Shown piece by piece: positions 1-11,832 of a DNA stretch of 64,000 nucleotides. This DNA comes from Polytrichum commune (taxonomy: Eukaryota; Streptophyta; Polytrichopsida; Polytrichales; Polytrichaceae), in assembly GCA_950295325.1 (NCBI GenBank), contig OX485804.1, forward strand, positions 52,824,001 to 52,888,000, in the 5' to 3' direction. The notes beneath the pieces are model-generated. The model was not told where the DNA came from and made no database searches. It saw only the letters and a list, made by a program, of their open reading frames with translations. Every line of letters begins with the position of its first letter. Within the stretch, counting starts at the first letter, position 1. Made by a program: the position numbers and the translations under genes.

Positions 1-1509
1 TTATTGAGCAGCTTAAGATGAAATTACTCGTTTCCTACGCTTGTCCATATCGTGAGGACCTATAATGCTTCAAGTTGACTGACTTGATCTACTCTAAAGC
101 AAATCAGACCATATCATCATTGTGGCCCATCTTCCAAAGTAGAAAATTGGTCCTCAAAAGAATGTTACCACATATACTTGTCCGCAAGAAAATTGAGTTC
201 CCTAGATATCACCAATTAGAATCTACTCAATCCAGACTAATTTTCTACAGAGCCAATACTTCAGAGTTAGAACTAAAGCACTAAAGTACTCTAGAATATC
301 AGCTTGAAACTGCCAAGACTTGATCTGGAGGAATTAAAGGCTGTTGTTTGCAGCTAAAACTAAGACCTGGAACTATGTCACTCACCCACTAATTAATGCA
401 TCAGTCCTGTGCCAATGGTTTGTGCCGGTAGCCCTGAGCAGCCAAGAGAGGTGCTAGCATTTAGACATTTAATAGCACATAGTGACAGCACTAAATCAAT
501 AGAAAGAGAAACATAATCTCATCACCGATTTGGTCCCAATGCTTTTCAACTAGAAAAAAACTATTGGACTGCAGAGAAATTCCCACACTAACCAGCTGAA
601 CTCACACATATTGCCTCAGTCCAGGTCAGACTTCGTCAAGCTCGAATAGAATGTGATTCTACCCTATTAAACATTGAGGTCTACTCATGTCAAATCTTTC
701 CAGCTGTGGATGTGAAAATAATGCCAGTTGGTAATTGATAGTCAAATTTCAAAAATTCTCTACAGAAAGTTGAAATATCATATAGAAGTAGTGTCCACTT
801 CTTCCAAACATTCATCTGTGACTTCATGTGGAATTACGACTTGAGAGACTCAGAGAGGTTCTTTCTTATATACTTGTAAAAGTTATTGGAGACAGACTTG
901 CACTTAGCAACTTATAAGTCCTAAGATATGCCCATTTTGTTTGAATAAAAGTATGATATTAGATCTCCACAAATACCATGACATACATGTGGCATTCCAC
1001 AACATCTTCACAGGAATAAGGCAAACTTTAAGAATGACTGTCAATACGTGCCAAAATCAGAATCTTCTTAGGTTAAATGTCAGCTGAACTCTCAGTCACA
1101 GTGAGAGATTTAAATTTGACACTCAACCTCAAAGGTCTAACCAAGACAAACATAACACAAAACTCTGGATATTTTTCAGTGCAAACTACCACTACCCCAC
1201 AAAACTGAAAGTACATTCAAATCCTGTTACCAATCCCATAGTTGCAAAGGATCATGGGCAGAGAGCTGCTGTTCCCAAGATTATCTTGCTCCAAGGAGTA
1301 CCGACACAACCACAGCTCTAGGCAACAATTTCAACAATGTGAAGACCTCTTCCAAATAAAAATTTCTCAATAATACAACTCGACATAAAACCATCCCCTG
1401 TCAATACCCAACTTCTGGGAGTGGACAGGACATGGTGAATTTTATGTCCAGGTCACTGTTTGTGACACTGCTGCTAGAGTGAAAGTAGACTATGTGTGTG
1501 TAGAATGAC
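1..1509. other. Left edge, no exon recognised
   Basis: No convincing coding exon was found here on either strand. It lies downstream of the last recognised exon of the minus-strand RRM gene, so it may be that gene's long intron, 3' UTR or further exons. I looked for a second RRM (RNP1 and RNP2 signatures) on the minus strand and did not see one. Sequence is AT-rich and without obvious repeats. Confidence 0.4.
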
Positions 1510-4211
1510 CTCAGTGCAGGGGGGAATCCAGGCATGTCGTTGAATATGGAGGCATGCACCATCCCAGGCATGTGTAAAGTGGCGCCAACCCCTGTGAGTG
1601 TGAACGCAAAAAACCGTGCCACGTGAGCTCTCTGTGTGTATCTGGACTATGAGTAAAGTGCACCAGCCTCAGAATCCACTCAAACAACTGGAACGCAATT
1701 ATTCTTATGCAGTCCACAAAAACAAATTTTCACAACCACAACTTTTATTAAACTTCTGTTCAAATAAAAGTTCACACAGGAATTAGTTCTCATCCTGAAT
1801 ATGCGCAACTCAAAGTGCAACCCTCGACAGCAGTGGAATAACAACTAGGTTAGTACATTGACAATTAGGTGCAGGTTTCAATAAAGCCCAAGTCCCACAT
1901 TGTCACCTTCGAAAAGAGGACAACAGTACCTCATTTCTAAAATCACTGAACCTCGTCCTACCTTGTGCTTGCTGACAATGAACAGCACTTGATGAAGTGA
2001 TTGACAAGGTTCACAACAAAAAGCAATAACCTTTGTCTAAGTGGTGCTGGACAGAGACTGTCACGAAATTCAAAAGCTTCTTATGGAGAAAAATTGTGAC
2101 ATAGTCCTAGACATTGTCCCCAAATCGGTTCTATTGCCAAGTTCAACCCATGAATTCAGTAGGCCTTTATCCAAGCCACTGCTATAGCATTAACCACGTG
2201 CAACATCACATCCTCAGATCAAAGCAGCACAATCCAAAACTCTTGTTGATATTAAGTAGCAAATCCCTTCTATGACCAAGCAAATCAAGTGGACCTTTAT
2301 TCTTGGCCAGGAGTCCTAGTATTGGGTGATAAAAAACTGCTGGCAAGTATGCTGACAAGAACCAAAAACATGGGTTCCAAGGTCCACTGACATGTGACAA
2401 TTAGTTTTAATGAGTACCCTTTGAGATCTCAAGAGACTTCTAAGAACAAATACTAAAAACAATATTGCAGTTGTGTGACAATAATTCAAGCTTGGCAGGT
2501 GGAGCAGATCACCTGGATCAGGATAAGCCCCTGGCACTCCAATTGGCCCTCTAATTCTCTTTTCCAGCACACCTGTTGCAGCATCCTCTGTAGAACAGCC
2601 CAGAAAAACAGTCCAGCTCTGTAAGCACAAGTTCATCTCGTAGTTTGCACATGACAACACAGGAATAGCATCATCACAAGAAAATTACTGAGCGGTGCCA
2701 ATTATTTATGTTAAGTCAACCAGGATCAAACATGTAGGATCGTTAAATTCAATTGATATCCAGAAGTTCTAGAAGACCACATACATATGCTTGTTCAGAT
2801 ATAACGCTGTATAATCTATAACCTTTGAACAAAAACTTCATTTGATCAGTTCATAGATTGCTTTGTACTTGCAAAATTTAGATCCAAGTAAAAAGTTATG
2901 AGTTGGAAAAATTGTTGCATGACAAAATGTCGTGTGCCTGCACTAAAAGCCTAGTTTCCTATGAGATTTGCATGATTGATGTTATCCGGGTGACTGGAGC
3001 AGGTAACGATCAGTGTGTCTCAAGTGGATAATGCCACTAAGCTTTATCAGTTGGTATCAGAATTCCAAACTTTGTCCGCTGCTTACAAACACAAAGCTAA
3101 TAGAATAAAACCAAGAGGTTCACAGCTATTTAAACTGACTCTAATCCATATGCGACAAAGAAATTTTTGTTTTAACGTGTCATCTGAGAATGAGCGCCAG
3201 CTGTACAATATGTTCTATCTCCCTTTAATTTCTCCAGATAAAAGACTTTGGAATTCTGCTCTCTATATGTCTTGGATCTTTCGTGTGCAGTTGTACACAA
3301 AACAAAGTAACCCTCACAGATATCGTCCTAAGGCAGCCACAAACCTGAACGAGATCGTTTGGTCCGAGAGTTGGCACGAGCAAGTTCGATATGTAACACG
3401 GCGCCTGTCTGTGGGTCAAATTTGAGGCCCTGAATAAAAAACTCAACATTGTTAAAGAAAGACATCTTGCATATGTCAAATTTGCAGGTTGCTGCATCTG
3501 CTGAATTCCAAGAAGCAGTTACAGGCCAGCATATAATATAAAATAATTAACCTGGATGCACACGAAAGAAGAGCAACCTCAGATCCCATGCTTCCAAAGA
3601 AAATAAGAAAAATGTGCATAGGGAGGGCTTTACATTGAGTTCCTCCTTAGCCTTTAAGGCTGTTGCCTGATCTGTAAAGACTGCAAATGCTACAATCTGC
3701 GGGACACAATAAAAATGTCAACCCTCAAGTAAGACACAAGAGAGTAAAATCCCTCATTCTAGTGTATCTTAAGAGTTTCTTGTTTGAATGTCTACTGTGA
3801 ATTGAAGAGGAGCCTTCTAATCTCGTAGGAAAGCGTGATTAGGGTCATAATAAGGATCACACGGTGGTGTGCTGAGAACTAAATGCATCAATATTTCCAT
3901 ACTTGCTTTTCACAGCAAGAATCACAAAAGCCATATGTATTGAATAAAGGTACCTTCTTGTTCCCCTCAACAGGATAAAGGTGCCCCATCATATTCTCAA
4001 AGTCTAGAATAAACGAACAAGCACTTCAAAATTACACCATTTCATTTCATTTTAATGAGTCAAGAAGGGACACCTGGTATCCACGTCCAGAGTATTTCAA
4101 CTGGCACGACTCGTAGCCTTCAAAATTCCGAAACAGATTGTATATTTCCCTCTCCTTTATGTCATCAGGCAGACCTGAAAGAAACAGTGTCTTCACCTCT
4201 TCCTCAGCCAT
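1510..4211 (-). CDS. RRM RNA-binding protein, partial (N-terminal five exons)
   Basis: Five minus-strand exons join in phase: 4211-4074, 3696-3634, 3429-3345, 2587-2513 and 1591-1510. The start is the ATG at 4211-4209, in a CT-rich leader. Residues 7-95 form one RNA recognition motif: RNP2 is LFLSGLP, the helix is [13 protein letters not shown]1 is [10 protein letters not shown] and the last strand is [16 protein letters not shown]. This arrangement, with GYES and FDPQTG, matches plant proteins related to RBPMS/Whi3 (At3g21215 and At2g42240 types), which bind RNA in nucleus or cytoplasm. Exons 4 and 5 encode a proline/glycine-rich linker containing [15 protein letters not shown]. Codon phases agree at all four junctions (0, 0, 1, 1). 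The donor of exon 5 (gtcatt) is weak, and no later exon was found, so the gene is incomplete here or runs off the left edge. Family members usually have a second C-terminal RRM, which I did not find. Confidence 0.82.
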
Positions 4212-5103
4212 TTCTGATGAAAATCAAAGACACGGTAGAGACATGTGTGAGTGACACACACAACAACAACAAAAACTCGCGCAAGTCACTACTAACTTCA
4301 AAAAACTCAAAACTCTCACCCACACAAACACACACCTTTCGCTCTATAGCAAAAACACACACACACACGCAAAATGCCGGCTCAACCTCCTCCGACACAA
4401 CAAAACCCAAACTTGCACCCAAACCCACCCCCAACATATCACTTTTGCAATCCAATAAATAAACTAACACTGAACACCAACAAACCTCCGCCTCCAATTC
4501 GTACCGCGGAAGAAGAAGAAGAGTTGGGGGGAACTAAGTTAACTTAGAGCACCTTTGGGGACGAAGAAACCCTAGTATCACCTCCGAGGACACATTCCCA
4601 CACCATTGCCATCGTTGACCACCGGCAGGCTGGAATTGGTGGGCGCCATCATCGTTAACTTAACTTAACTTAACTTGGTTACTCGCTCGCTCGCTCGCTC
4701 CCTCCCTCCCCCACTCACTCAATCACTCACTCACTTACTCCTCCATCATCAATCACTCAATCAATCAATCAACCATTGGTGGTTGTGTGTGACTCTCTCT
4801 GGTCCGCCTGATGAGTTGAGTGAGTCTTCTCTTCTTCTACCTCGGTTCTCTCTCTTTGCCAAGTGGTTGCATAAGTTATGGTGGTGGAATGGGGCAGGAG
4901 GAAAATAGCATGAAAGAAGAAAGTTTGCAGTGGAGTGGAGGAGTGGAGGAGTGGGCCTTGTTCCCTTGCAGACCGTTTGACACAGCAACCACCACTCCCT
5001 TCCTTTCCTTTCCTTTCCTTTCCTTTGCTTAACCTGGGTCCTAGCTCTTCTTCTTCCTCTGTTCCTGTGCCGCAGGAACAGTTTGGCATTGACTTAACGT
5101 TAA
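4212..5103 (-). promoter_or_regulatory. 5' leader and promoter region of the RRM gene
   Basis: This lies upstream of the RRM start codon. It is rich in simple sequence: CA runs near 4335-4370, a GAA run near 4510-4522, GCTC/CTCA runs at 4681-4760 and a TTTCC run at 4998-5026. On the minus strand the leader therefore contains CTTCTT tracts, common in plant 5' UTRs. Reading frames here are compositional. No TATA box was assigned. Confidence 0.35.
4998..5026. repeat. (TTTCC)n microsatellite
   Basis: About five to six tandem copies of a TTTCC pentamer. Confidence 0.9.
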
Positions 5104-5604
5104 GGGCCACTTCACACACGAGCCAAGAGCCGTGACCATCAAATTGTGAGAGCCCAAAAGAAAGTGTCCAAAGGCCGTCCCAACACACCTCCAAATTCAT
5201 GCCGTGTGGTCACCGGTCCCCAAGTGTAGTGTGAAGTCATATGTGACCTAGCCCTCAACCATATGCTATTTCAATGAATTTTTATTTATGTGAGGTCCTC
5301 ACGCATGATAAAATACACTAAATCAACACTGGTGAGATTTCAAAGTGCCTTGGTCTCCTGGTTTTGTGTTAGGCCTTCTCTCAAAGAGATGGTTTTTGAG
5401 AATAGTCCAAATGACCATGAAACATGATCCATTTGATACCATGTAAAAATTCATGGAGATTTTACAGCCATTTTCCATTCACTTACTTCATTGGTCCCTC
5501 AAGCGCAGTGTGAAGAGAACTTGGACCAACTCCAACTCTTCCACCAATGAGAGTGCTTGAAGTGCAATGGTCACGGACCCTTAGTCTTGTATGTGAAGTG
5601 GCCC
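5104..5604. mobile_element. Harbinger-like miniature element, 501 bp
   Basis: The left end starts GGGCCACTTCACACACGAG and the right end is its imperfect inverse, starting GGGCCACTTCACATACAAG when read on the minus strand. The terminal similarity runs about 40 bp, including GTGACCAT in both arms. Flanks are TAA on the left and TAC on the right, close to the 3-bp TNA duplication of the other GGGCC elements in this window. There is no coding capacity. A partial relative lies at 14095-14158. Confidence 0.7.
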
Positions 5605-7765
5605 TACGAACTATGGATGCACGTGGTAGCTTCACAAGGAACTAAAATATTTGGACAAATTTGGGAGACGAGACCGTTTCTTTAGCAATTGGTAGGAGTT
5701 TATGCATGGGATATTTGTTGAGGCTTTTATGTGTTAAAGATATGGCGGAGGCGTTTGACATTGCCTAAGGTACCTCCATGAAACCTGGTACATAACCAGT
5801 CGCTCATCCAAGTGGAAGGCACTTCCAACAATTCTTTTGTGCTTTTCTTTGTTCACGTAGAGGACATTCCGTCCATAACCTAGAGTCTACATTCATGAAC
5901 AAACCAATTATGTTACGTAACAGATGAGAGTCAATGGATGTCTTGTTGCTATCGCAGCTTGTCATCCAATCTCCTCTCATCCATTATGTAGTCCGTGATG
6001 GAACTCCACAAGGAACTAAAAGGCGAGTGATGTTCCATAACACCCTTATGGGGAAGGGTGAAAATGTAGAGAAACATTGTAAACCCTTGTGGTTTCAACA
6101 TTTATTTGTATACAATCAACAATTATTATTTTTGATATCCAAAAGAGTTTTATAAAGGATGTTTTTTTTCTTCTCGAATAACCAGCATGGCAGCTTATTT
6201 GTAAGGTATGTCCATTGGGTGAATCAATTTCCATAAGAACCCCTCAATGGTTGGGCATGTTTCCCAAAAGGTCCCAACAAATATTTAGCTAAAAGTCTAT
6301 TTTTGAATTTAAATTGGACTAAATTCAAAATAAATTAAAAATTTGTAGGGTTTTAAGTAGTAAATAAGTACCTTTAATTCATCAATAAATGAAATTAGCA
6401 AAGATAATTAACAATAATTATATAATGTAATATGGAGACAAAGCATGTATACATGGAGATTTCTTGGTGCCTTGTGGATTGGGAGATTTTCCCCATGTTA
6501 GCACAAAATATTTTGAGTGTACTAAATAATAGGATGGGGAGACCTCCCAGTCCAAAATTAAAAGACGTGTTGAAGCAAATTGTGAGCAAATCTCATGGCT
6601 TCATGGGGAGATCTCTTGATGTGCTCTAAAGGTCAATATTGAAAAGTCCACTGATATCACCTTTGGAGGCACAACATGAGATCTCTTGATATCATATGCA
6701 ATGCAAATTCAAATAAATAAATAAAACCACAAGATCATTTACAAGAATAAAAACTATTTCCCTTGATGTGGCCTTTAAGATACAAGCTATAAGAGTTTAG
6801 ACAACAATTTTAGACATATACCAAATGACGTAAAGACATGAAATCAAGGAATTTAAGATATCAAACTTTACAATATATGTTAGTATTCAAGAGAGTTAGA
6901 GCAAAAATCTATAAACATAAGACACTAAGGGTTAAGACATAAGGCATACTAGTTAGTGTGGACAACAACATGACATGGAAAAAATGATCTACACGTGGGC
7001 AATAAAATATCAAGAGCCCTCTCAATGTATGATCGGGAAAAATGCATTGACACATTTTGAAACTCCCATAACATCACTCATTGAAAAAAAGAAAAAAGAA
7101 AATGATATTGTTATCTACAAATAAAATGTTATAATTGTCAAATGATTACCATGTATTGGTATGACAGAAGAAGTATCCAACTTACAAGAAATTGTAATCC
7201 CAAAATGGCTCCATGAACTTCAACAATAATGTTTTTATGATCACATCATGAGCACTTTTGATGTTTCCCCTATGTTGGTCGGTTCGAAGATTTCGCCAAT
7301 TCTAAATTTTGTGGAGCATGTTCCTTCTTTGTTTTCCTATTTGCACAATAGAAGTGTTGTTTGTGTTTTTTATAGCTTTGTTGGAATACAACACATAACT
7401 ACATTTTATCCCCGTTACTTCCATGGAAGTTAGATCGCACTCTCACTTATCATCTCAAGCTCCTCTGTAACGTTTGAGGCCTTGCATTTTTTTTTTCCTT
7501 TGCTAGGTTTCCAATACTAAATCTGAAACTAACCATACTAAGATTGATTTATATATAGTTGCATAATTGTGAGTGTTTGGCCCATTCACACTTGGTAGAT
7601 CTTAATACATGAAGGATGGACAAAAACAAAATCACCAAAAAGAACAACTCTGAAAGGGTTGTAAGATACTCTGGGTTTGTTGGGTGCAAGTCCACAAAAA
7701 TGGATCACTAAAATCATCCTCTAGTGTCATATCATCTTCAATTATGTCCAATAGTTTGTCATGGT
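5605..7765. other. Intergenic, AT-rich
   Basis: No gene was recognised. It contains one dispersed repeat (5791-6010). The rest is AT-rich, and its short open frames show no family features. Confidence 0.5.
5791..6010 (+). repeat. Dispersed repeat, copy 1 (pair with 40761-40985)
   Basis: This stretch and 40761-40985 are diverged direct copies. Shared blocks include CTCATCCAAGTGGA, CATAGAGGACAT/CGTAGAGGACAT, a TCCATAACCTA/TCCACAACCTA block, and ATGTCTTGCTGCTAT/ATGTCTTGTTGCTAT. No reading frame is conserved, so this looks like an old dispersed non-coding repeat. Confidence 0.75.
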
Positions 7766-8602
7766 CACAGGTAGATCACTCTAAGGCATTTTTGTGCACC
7801 ACGTGCGGCTGGGATTTTTTTGTTTTGGGGCTATTTACCTTCAAGGGCTGAATTAAAGCCTCCCTATAATTACTTAAATTTCAAAAATGGCTCATTTGTT
7901 TGCACCCTTCCATTACTTATATTGTCCAAGTCACTGCAATTTTTTGTACTCTATATTCATTTTAAGTACTAAAAGCTAATCTACTTCCTAACGCAATTGA
8001 CGAGTGTTGAGGGAAAGCATGGAAACAAAAAAAAATGCAAACAATAATACCATTGCAAACAGAGTTATGAAGAAAACACATATATAGGAGACCATAGCAA
8101 AGTAATACCATTGCAAACAGTGTTATGATGAAAACACATAGGAGATGCCAACACAAATACTGTAGCGGTCATTGCAATGCAAGTGACCAAAAACACAAAG
8201 CATAGTAAAGCAGGTTTAGAATTTACAATTTGGGGTGGAGTCCACAATGTTACAGCGCGTACAAAATAACCCCAAGTACACCACAAATAGGGTAAGGGTG
8301 GAAACGGAAGAAAAATGTTTGTGTGTTCACAAACACAACATGCAATTTACAAAATACTGACCCATTTACATACCATACTAAACATACCTTCTAGGATCTT
8401 TATCTTCAGCCCCTATATTAATTTTACAAAAAATAATGGCCCATGTTTTATGTCCATCTAACTTACTTATAATGGGATTGTCTACATTTAATGGCCCCTT
8501 CATTATTTGGAATTCATTTATAATTTTTATTTCAAATGATTTTAATCCTCTCTATATTATGCCGCACGTCGTTTTTAAAATGCACTAAGTGATCTACCCG
8601 TG
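7766..8602. mobile_element. CACGGGTAGATCACT-type TIR element, 837 bp
   Basis: The left end reads CACAGGTAGATCACT and the right end, on the minus strand, reads CACGGGTAGATCACTT. Similarity continues inward through GCATTTT to CACGTGCGGC/GACGTGCGGC, about 45 bp. Flanking 8-mers are GTCATGGT (7758-7765) and GTTGTGGT (8603-8610), matching at six of eight positions, which suggests a decayed 8-bp target duplication. No transposase was recognised. It shares ends with the element at 55059-55467. Confidence 0.75.
8036..8155 (+). repeat. Two ~60-bp tandem copies inside the TIR element
   Basis: The block TAATACCATTGCAAACAG followed by GTTATGA and AAAACACAT occurs twice, about 60 bp apart. Confidence 0.8.
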
Positions 8603-9299
8603 GTTGTGGTACATGTTGTTGATGGGCAAAAACCAAGTTGTAGCTTGCAAGGCCCTGGGGGAAATGGATTAACTAATTCCTTTGCAACATCTTTCTTGTA
8701 GGTGACGTAATCCTTCATTTATTCATGGTAAGTTATATTCTCCAAACAACCACTCTCCGAAAATTCGACATGCTTCCTTGTACTGCCACAAATCCTTTTT
8801 TTTTGGCATCGTGAGCATCCACAACAATCGTTTCCTTGTCTTCATAATGTCCAACAAGACCATGCCCCCCATGAGGCCTAATTTGGAGAGCGGGTGGTCC
8901 TCCTTTGGGAATAAGTGAATGATTGCAACCATCATCTTTCCACATGCAAACCAATTTGTCATGCAGCAACCACTATGGATCAAGTGCAAAAAAAACTTGT
9001 ACTAAAAAACATACCATCCATTGTTGACCATGAAAAACATGAAAATATGCGTTTCCTTCAATCCCACAAGCTCTTCAGGATAGCCTTTAATGAAAGATTT
9101 GTAAAAAAAAAAAGGAATTGTGATTCCATGAAGTTTTTAATGAGGTCAACAAGAAGTTGTCACACCTACTTGTGAGGGTTACGAATACTAGGAGATGAGA
9201 ACAATGCACCGCAGAGCGCATTTTGTTTCCATTTCTTGGCAAGAGTTTAATTGAGTTCCATTTTTTGGCAACAAAAAATAAATCCGTAGGTCATTGTAA

Positions 9300-9301
<2 letters not shown>

Positions 9302-9356
<55 letters not shown>
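9302..9356. repeat. (GA)27 microsatellite
   Basis: An uninterrupted GA dinucleotide run of about 55 bp. Confidence 0.98.
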
Positions 9357-9358
<2 letters not shown>

Positions 9359-10303
9359 GGGCATTTGCTTGAACAGATTCTATGCTTACACTCCATCATA
9401 GTTCCTTCTTAGTACATCCTCTTGTTTAGAGGCCATATCATTCCATTACATATCTATAAACCTTCCAAAACCTGGGAGGGTGGGTAAGACCATCCCTCTT
9501 GATCATAACATTGCAAGATTACTTCTAAGTTTTTACAAAATGTCTGTACTTGGTATGTGTCTAAAGCTTACTAAAACCTTTGAGTATTCACACCACTAAG
9601 GTTGTAAGTTGTTCCACCCTTAAGTGAAATAATGCATAACATATCCGATACATATCAAGTCACTATCAAACGAGTAAATGCCTCTTATTCAAAAAACATA
9701 CTTCAAGTCTCATTCGCAAGTAAAATAGGCTTTCTAATAAGCCTTGCACACACAATATCTAAATCTTTGCATGAAGATGAAACACAAAACCTAAGATGGC
9801 CGTCCAAAATGTGAAGGGTCTGCCTCACCTGTGCCCATGCCACCAACCAAATCCAAAGAGAGGGTTAGTAACGTACACGAAGTGAATAACAACAAAACCC
9901 AATTGTTATCTATGTCACACACATGAGTACAGTAAGATCATAAGTTTTGTATCTAAGAATACTCAACAATACTAAGTACTCTACCTGTTCCTTGGCCATT
10001 TGAGCTTAGTGTGTAACAATACTGAGGCCGGTAGTGTACACCTTCCACAAGTCCTCACACACTTACACTAATCCGAGTAGTTACTTAGGGTAAAACTGCC
10101 TAAGCGGTTTTAACCTTTGAGAGGAAGGCTCAATGCTTTCCCCACCCTTCATATATGATTAGGTAAAAGCTCTCATCCGTAGATTCTTAGTGTGAGATCT
10201 ATGGTTGAAAACAGTTAGGTAAACCTCACTTAGCCCTAGAACACTAAGTTCATTAGGGCTATGTTTTTTTACTAAATATGTTCATCTATGGCACAGTAAG
10301 AAC

Positions 10304-10308
<5 letters not shown>

Positions 10309-10339
<31 letters not shown>
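10309..10339. repeat. (AG)15 microsatellite
   Basis: An uninterrupted AG dinucleotide run of about 31 bp. Confidence 0.97.
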
Positions 10340-10342
<3 letters not shown>

Positions 10343-11520
10343 TAATGGGATCAATGTGATTGAAATGCCCGTTTGACCCACCCTTGGTATAATGTCCACC
10401 AGACATAGTATCAGTGATGCAAGACTACTAACCGCTCTTAGGGTGGGCACTATAATAACCAGGGTGATCAAAGTGACCATGAGAATTGAGTGATTGGATG
10501 ATCTTTGTAGTGGTGGGGTTAGTGTGGTTGTGGTGTTATAGGGGTATATGATCATTTTTCTTTGTGAGGTGGCCGCCAAGTCACAAGACTTCTTGATGGT
10601 TCATTGTAGCATCACATGTTTAGTGGTCCGGGTTCAATCCTTGATGGCCTTGTATGAGCATTGTATTGTGATGTGAATGACTTGGCATTTGCTATGTGAG
10701 TTACTTGGCAGGAAAGTTGTATCCCATAGCCACCAACCCCTACCGTAAGTTGTGACAACTCCTTGCCCATTTATTATTTTGTAATCCTAATTATTTATTG
10801 GTTGGTGGATATTTGGGGTTGTTATGGTAGTTGTGTGTCTATTGGTAGTGGTTCATTGTTTTCTATCCTCTTTTTGTGTAGAATTATGGACATAGCATAT
10901 TGTATGACGATGACGTTGATTGCCTCAAATGTGTATTTGATGCTTAGCTTAGGAATTTTGAATGTTGTTTCAACACTTTCCATAAAAGGAATGTGTGTGG
11001 CTGCCCTAGCACCTGTTGTGATGATTATTAGTGGATATATCTTTCAGCCTCTATTGATAACATTGTTTATTAGTGATTTTTATTTTTATTTTTATATTGA
11101 ATTAGAAATTTATATGGTATTCTATCGTTATAATATTTATGTAAATTTAATGAATTGTATTATTAGGTTATCACTAGGTTCTGTTGGTGGTGGAGATTGA
11201 CATGATAGTCCTTTCACACAAAGAAGGTTTGGTTTGAATTTGGCATTGCAGTGGCATTTTTATTGGCCACACGTGCAAGGTAATAGCCATGGAGGGACAG
11301 TGTTTTATGCGGGGTCATTATTGAATGTGTTTGCATTCATGAGAACATAGCATCTTGACTAAGCATTGAGAGGACACATCTAATCCAAATAGAGGAAACT
11401 TCTAGCAGTGATACTAAAATACATAAGCTACATTGACAATGAAATGTAGAGGCCTCATAGTGTTGAGCGAAACTAAGAAGGAAAAGGGATAATTCACTTT
11501 GTATTTTTAATAGAAAATTT

Positions 11521-11832
11521 GTGTTAGCCATTGATGTGCGTAGAAATCCAAAGAATGATGATATTAGAGATCCACTAGAGGAGTTTTTAAATCGATTCAA
11601 GGAGATAGAAAACACAAAACATGAAACAAACAATGGAGATAATATAACAAATTATGAGGATTTAGACAAATTTGAATTCGATGAAGAGAAAAATAGCAAC
11701 ACAATCGATGATTGGAATGCAAGGTTTTACAATGACAATAGAAAATATGGTGTTGTGGACGATAAAGAACCAAAATTAAATTCAAATCACTGCACCGCTT
11801 CAACATCTTCTGATGCAACTAGTGTTGCATAG
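11521..11832 (+). CDS. Unrecognised acidic 103-aa reading frame
   Basis: I do not recognise this product. The frame is unusually rich in Asp, Glu and Asn, with IRDPLEEFLNRFKEIE near the N-terminus and a Ser/Thr-rich tail. Its composition differs from the hydrophobic, T-driven frames around it, so it may be a relic of a real protein. It could be the tail of a hAT-type transposase, but no catalytic motif supports that. There is no promoter or splice evidence. Confidence 0.2.
   Translation: MLAIDVRRNPKNDDIRDPLEEFLNRFKEIENTKHETNNGDNITNYEDLDKFEFDEEKNSNTIDDWNARFYNDNRKYGVVDDKEPKLNSNHCTASTSSDATSVA

Noticed and set aside
4675-5135. Several overlapping open frames on both strands upstream of the RRM gene
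   Set aside because: They are produced by simple-sequence tracts in the leader and show no domain.
10763-11200. Hydrophobic 145-aa open frame resembling a membrane protein
   Set aside because: The plus strand is strongly T-rich here, which yields Ile, Phe, Tyr and Leu codons in any frame. No family motif, no splice context and no conserved start.
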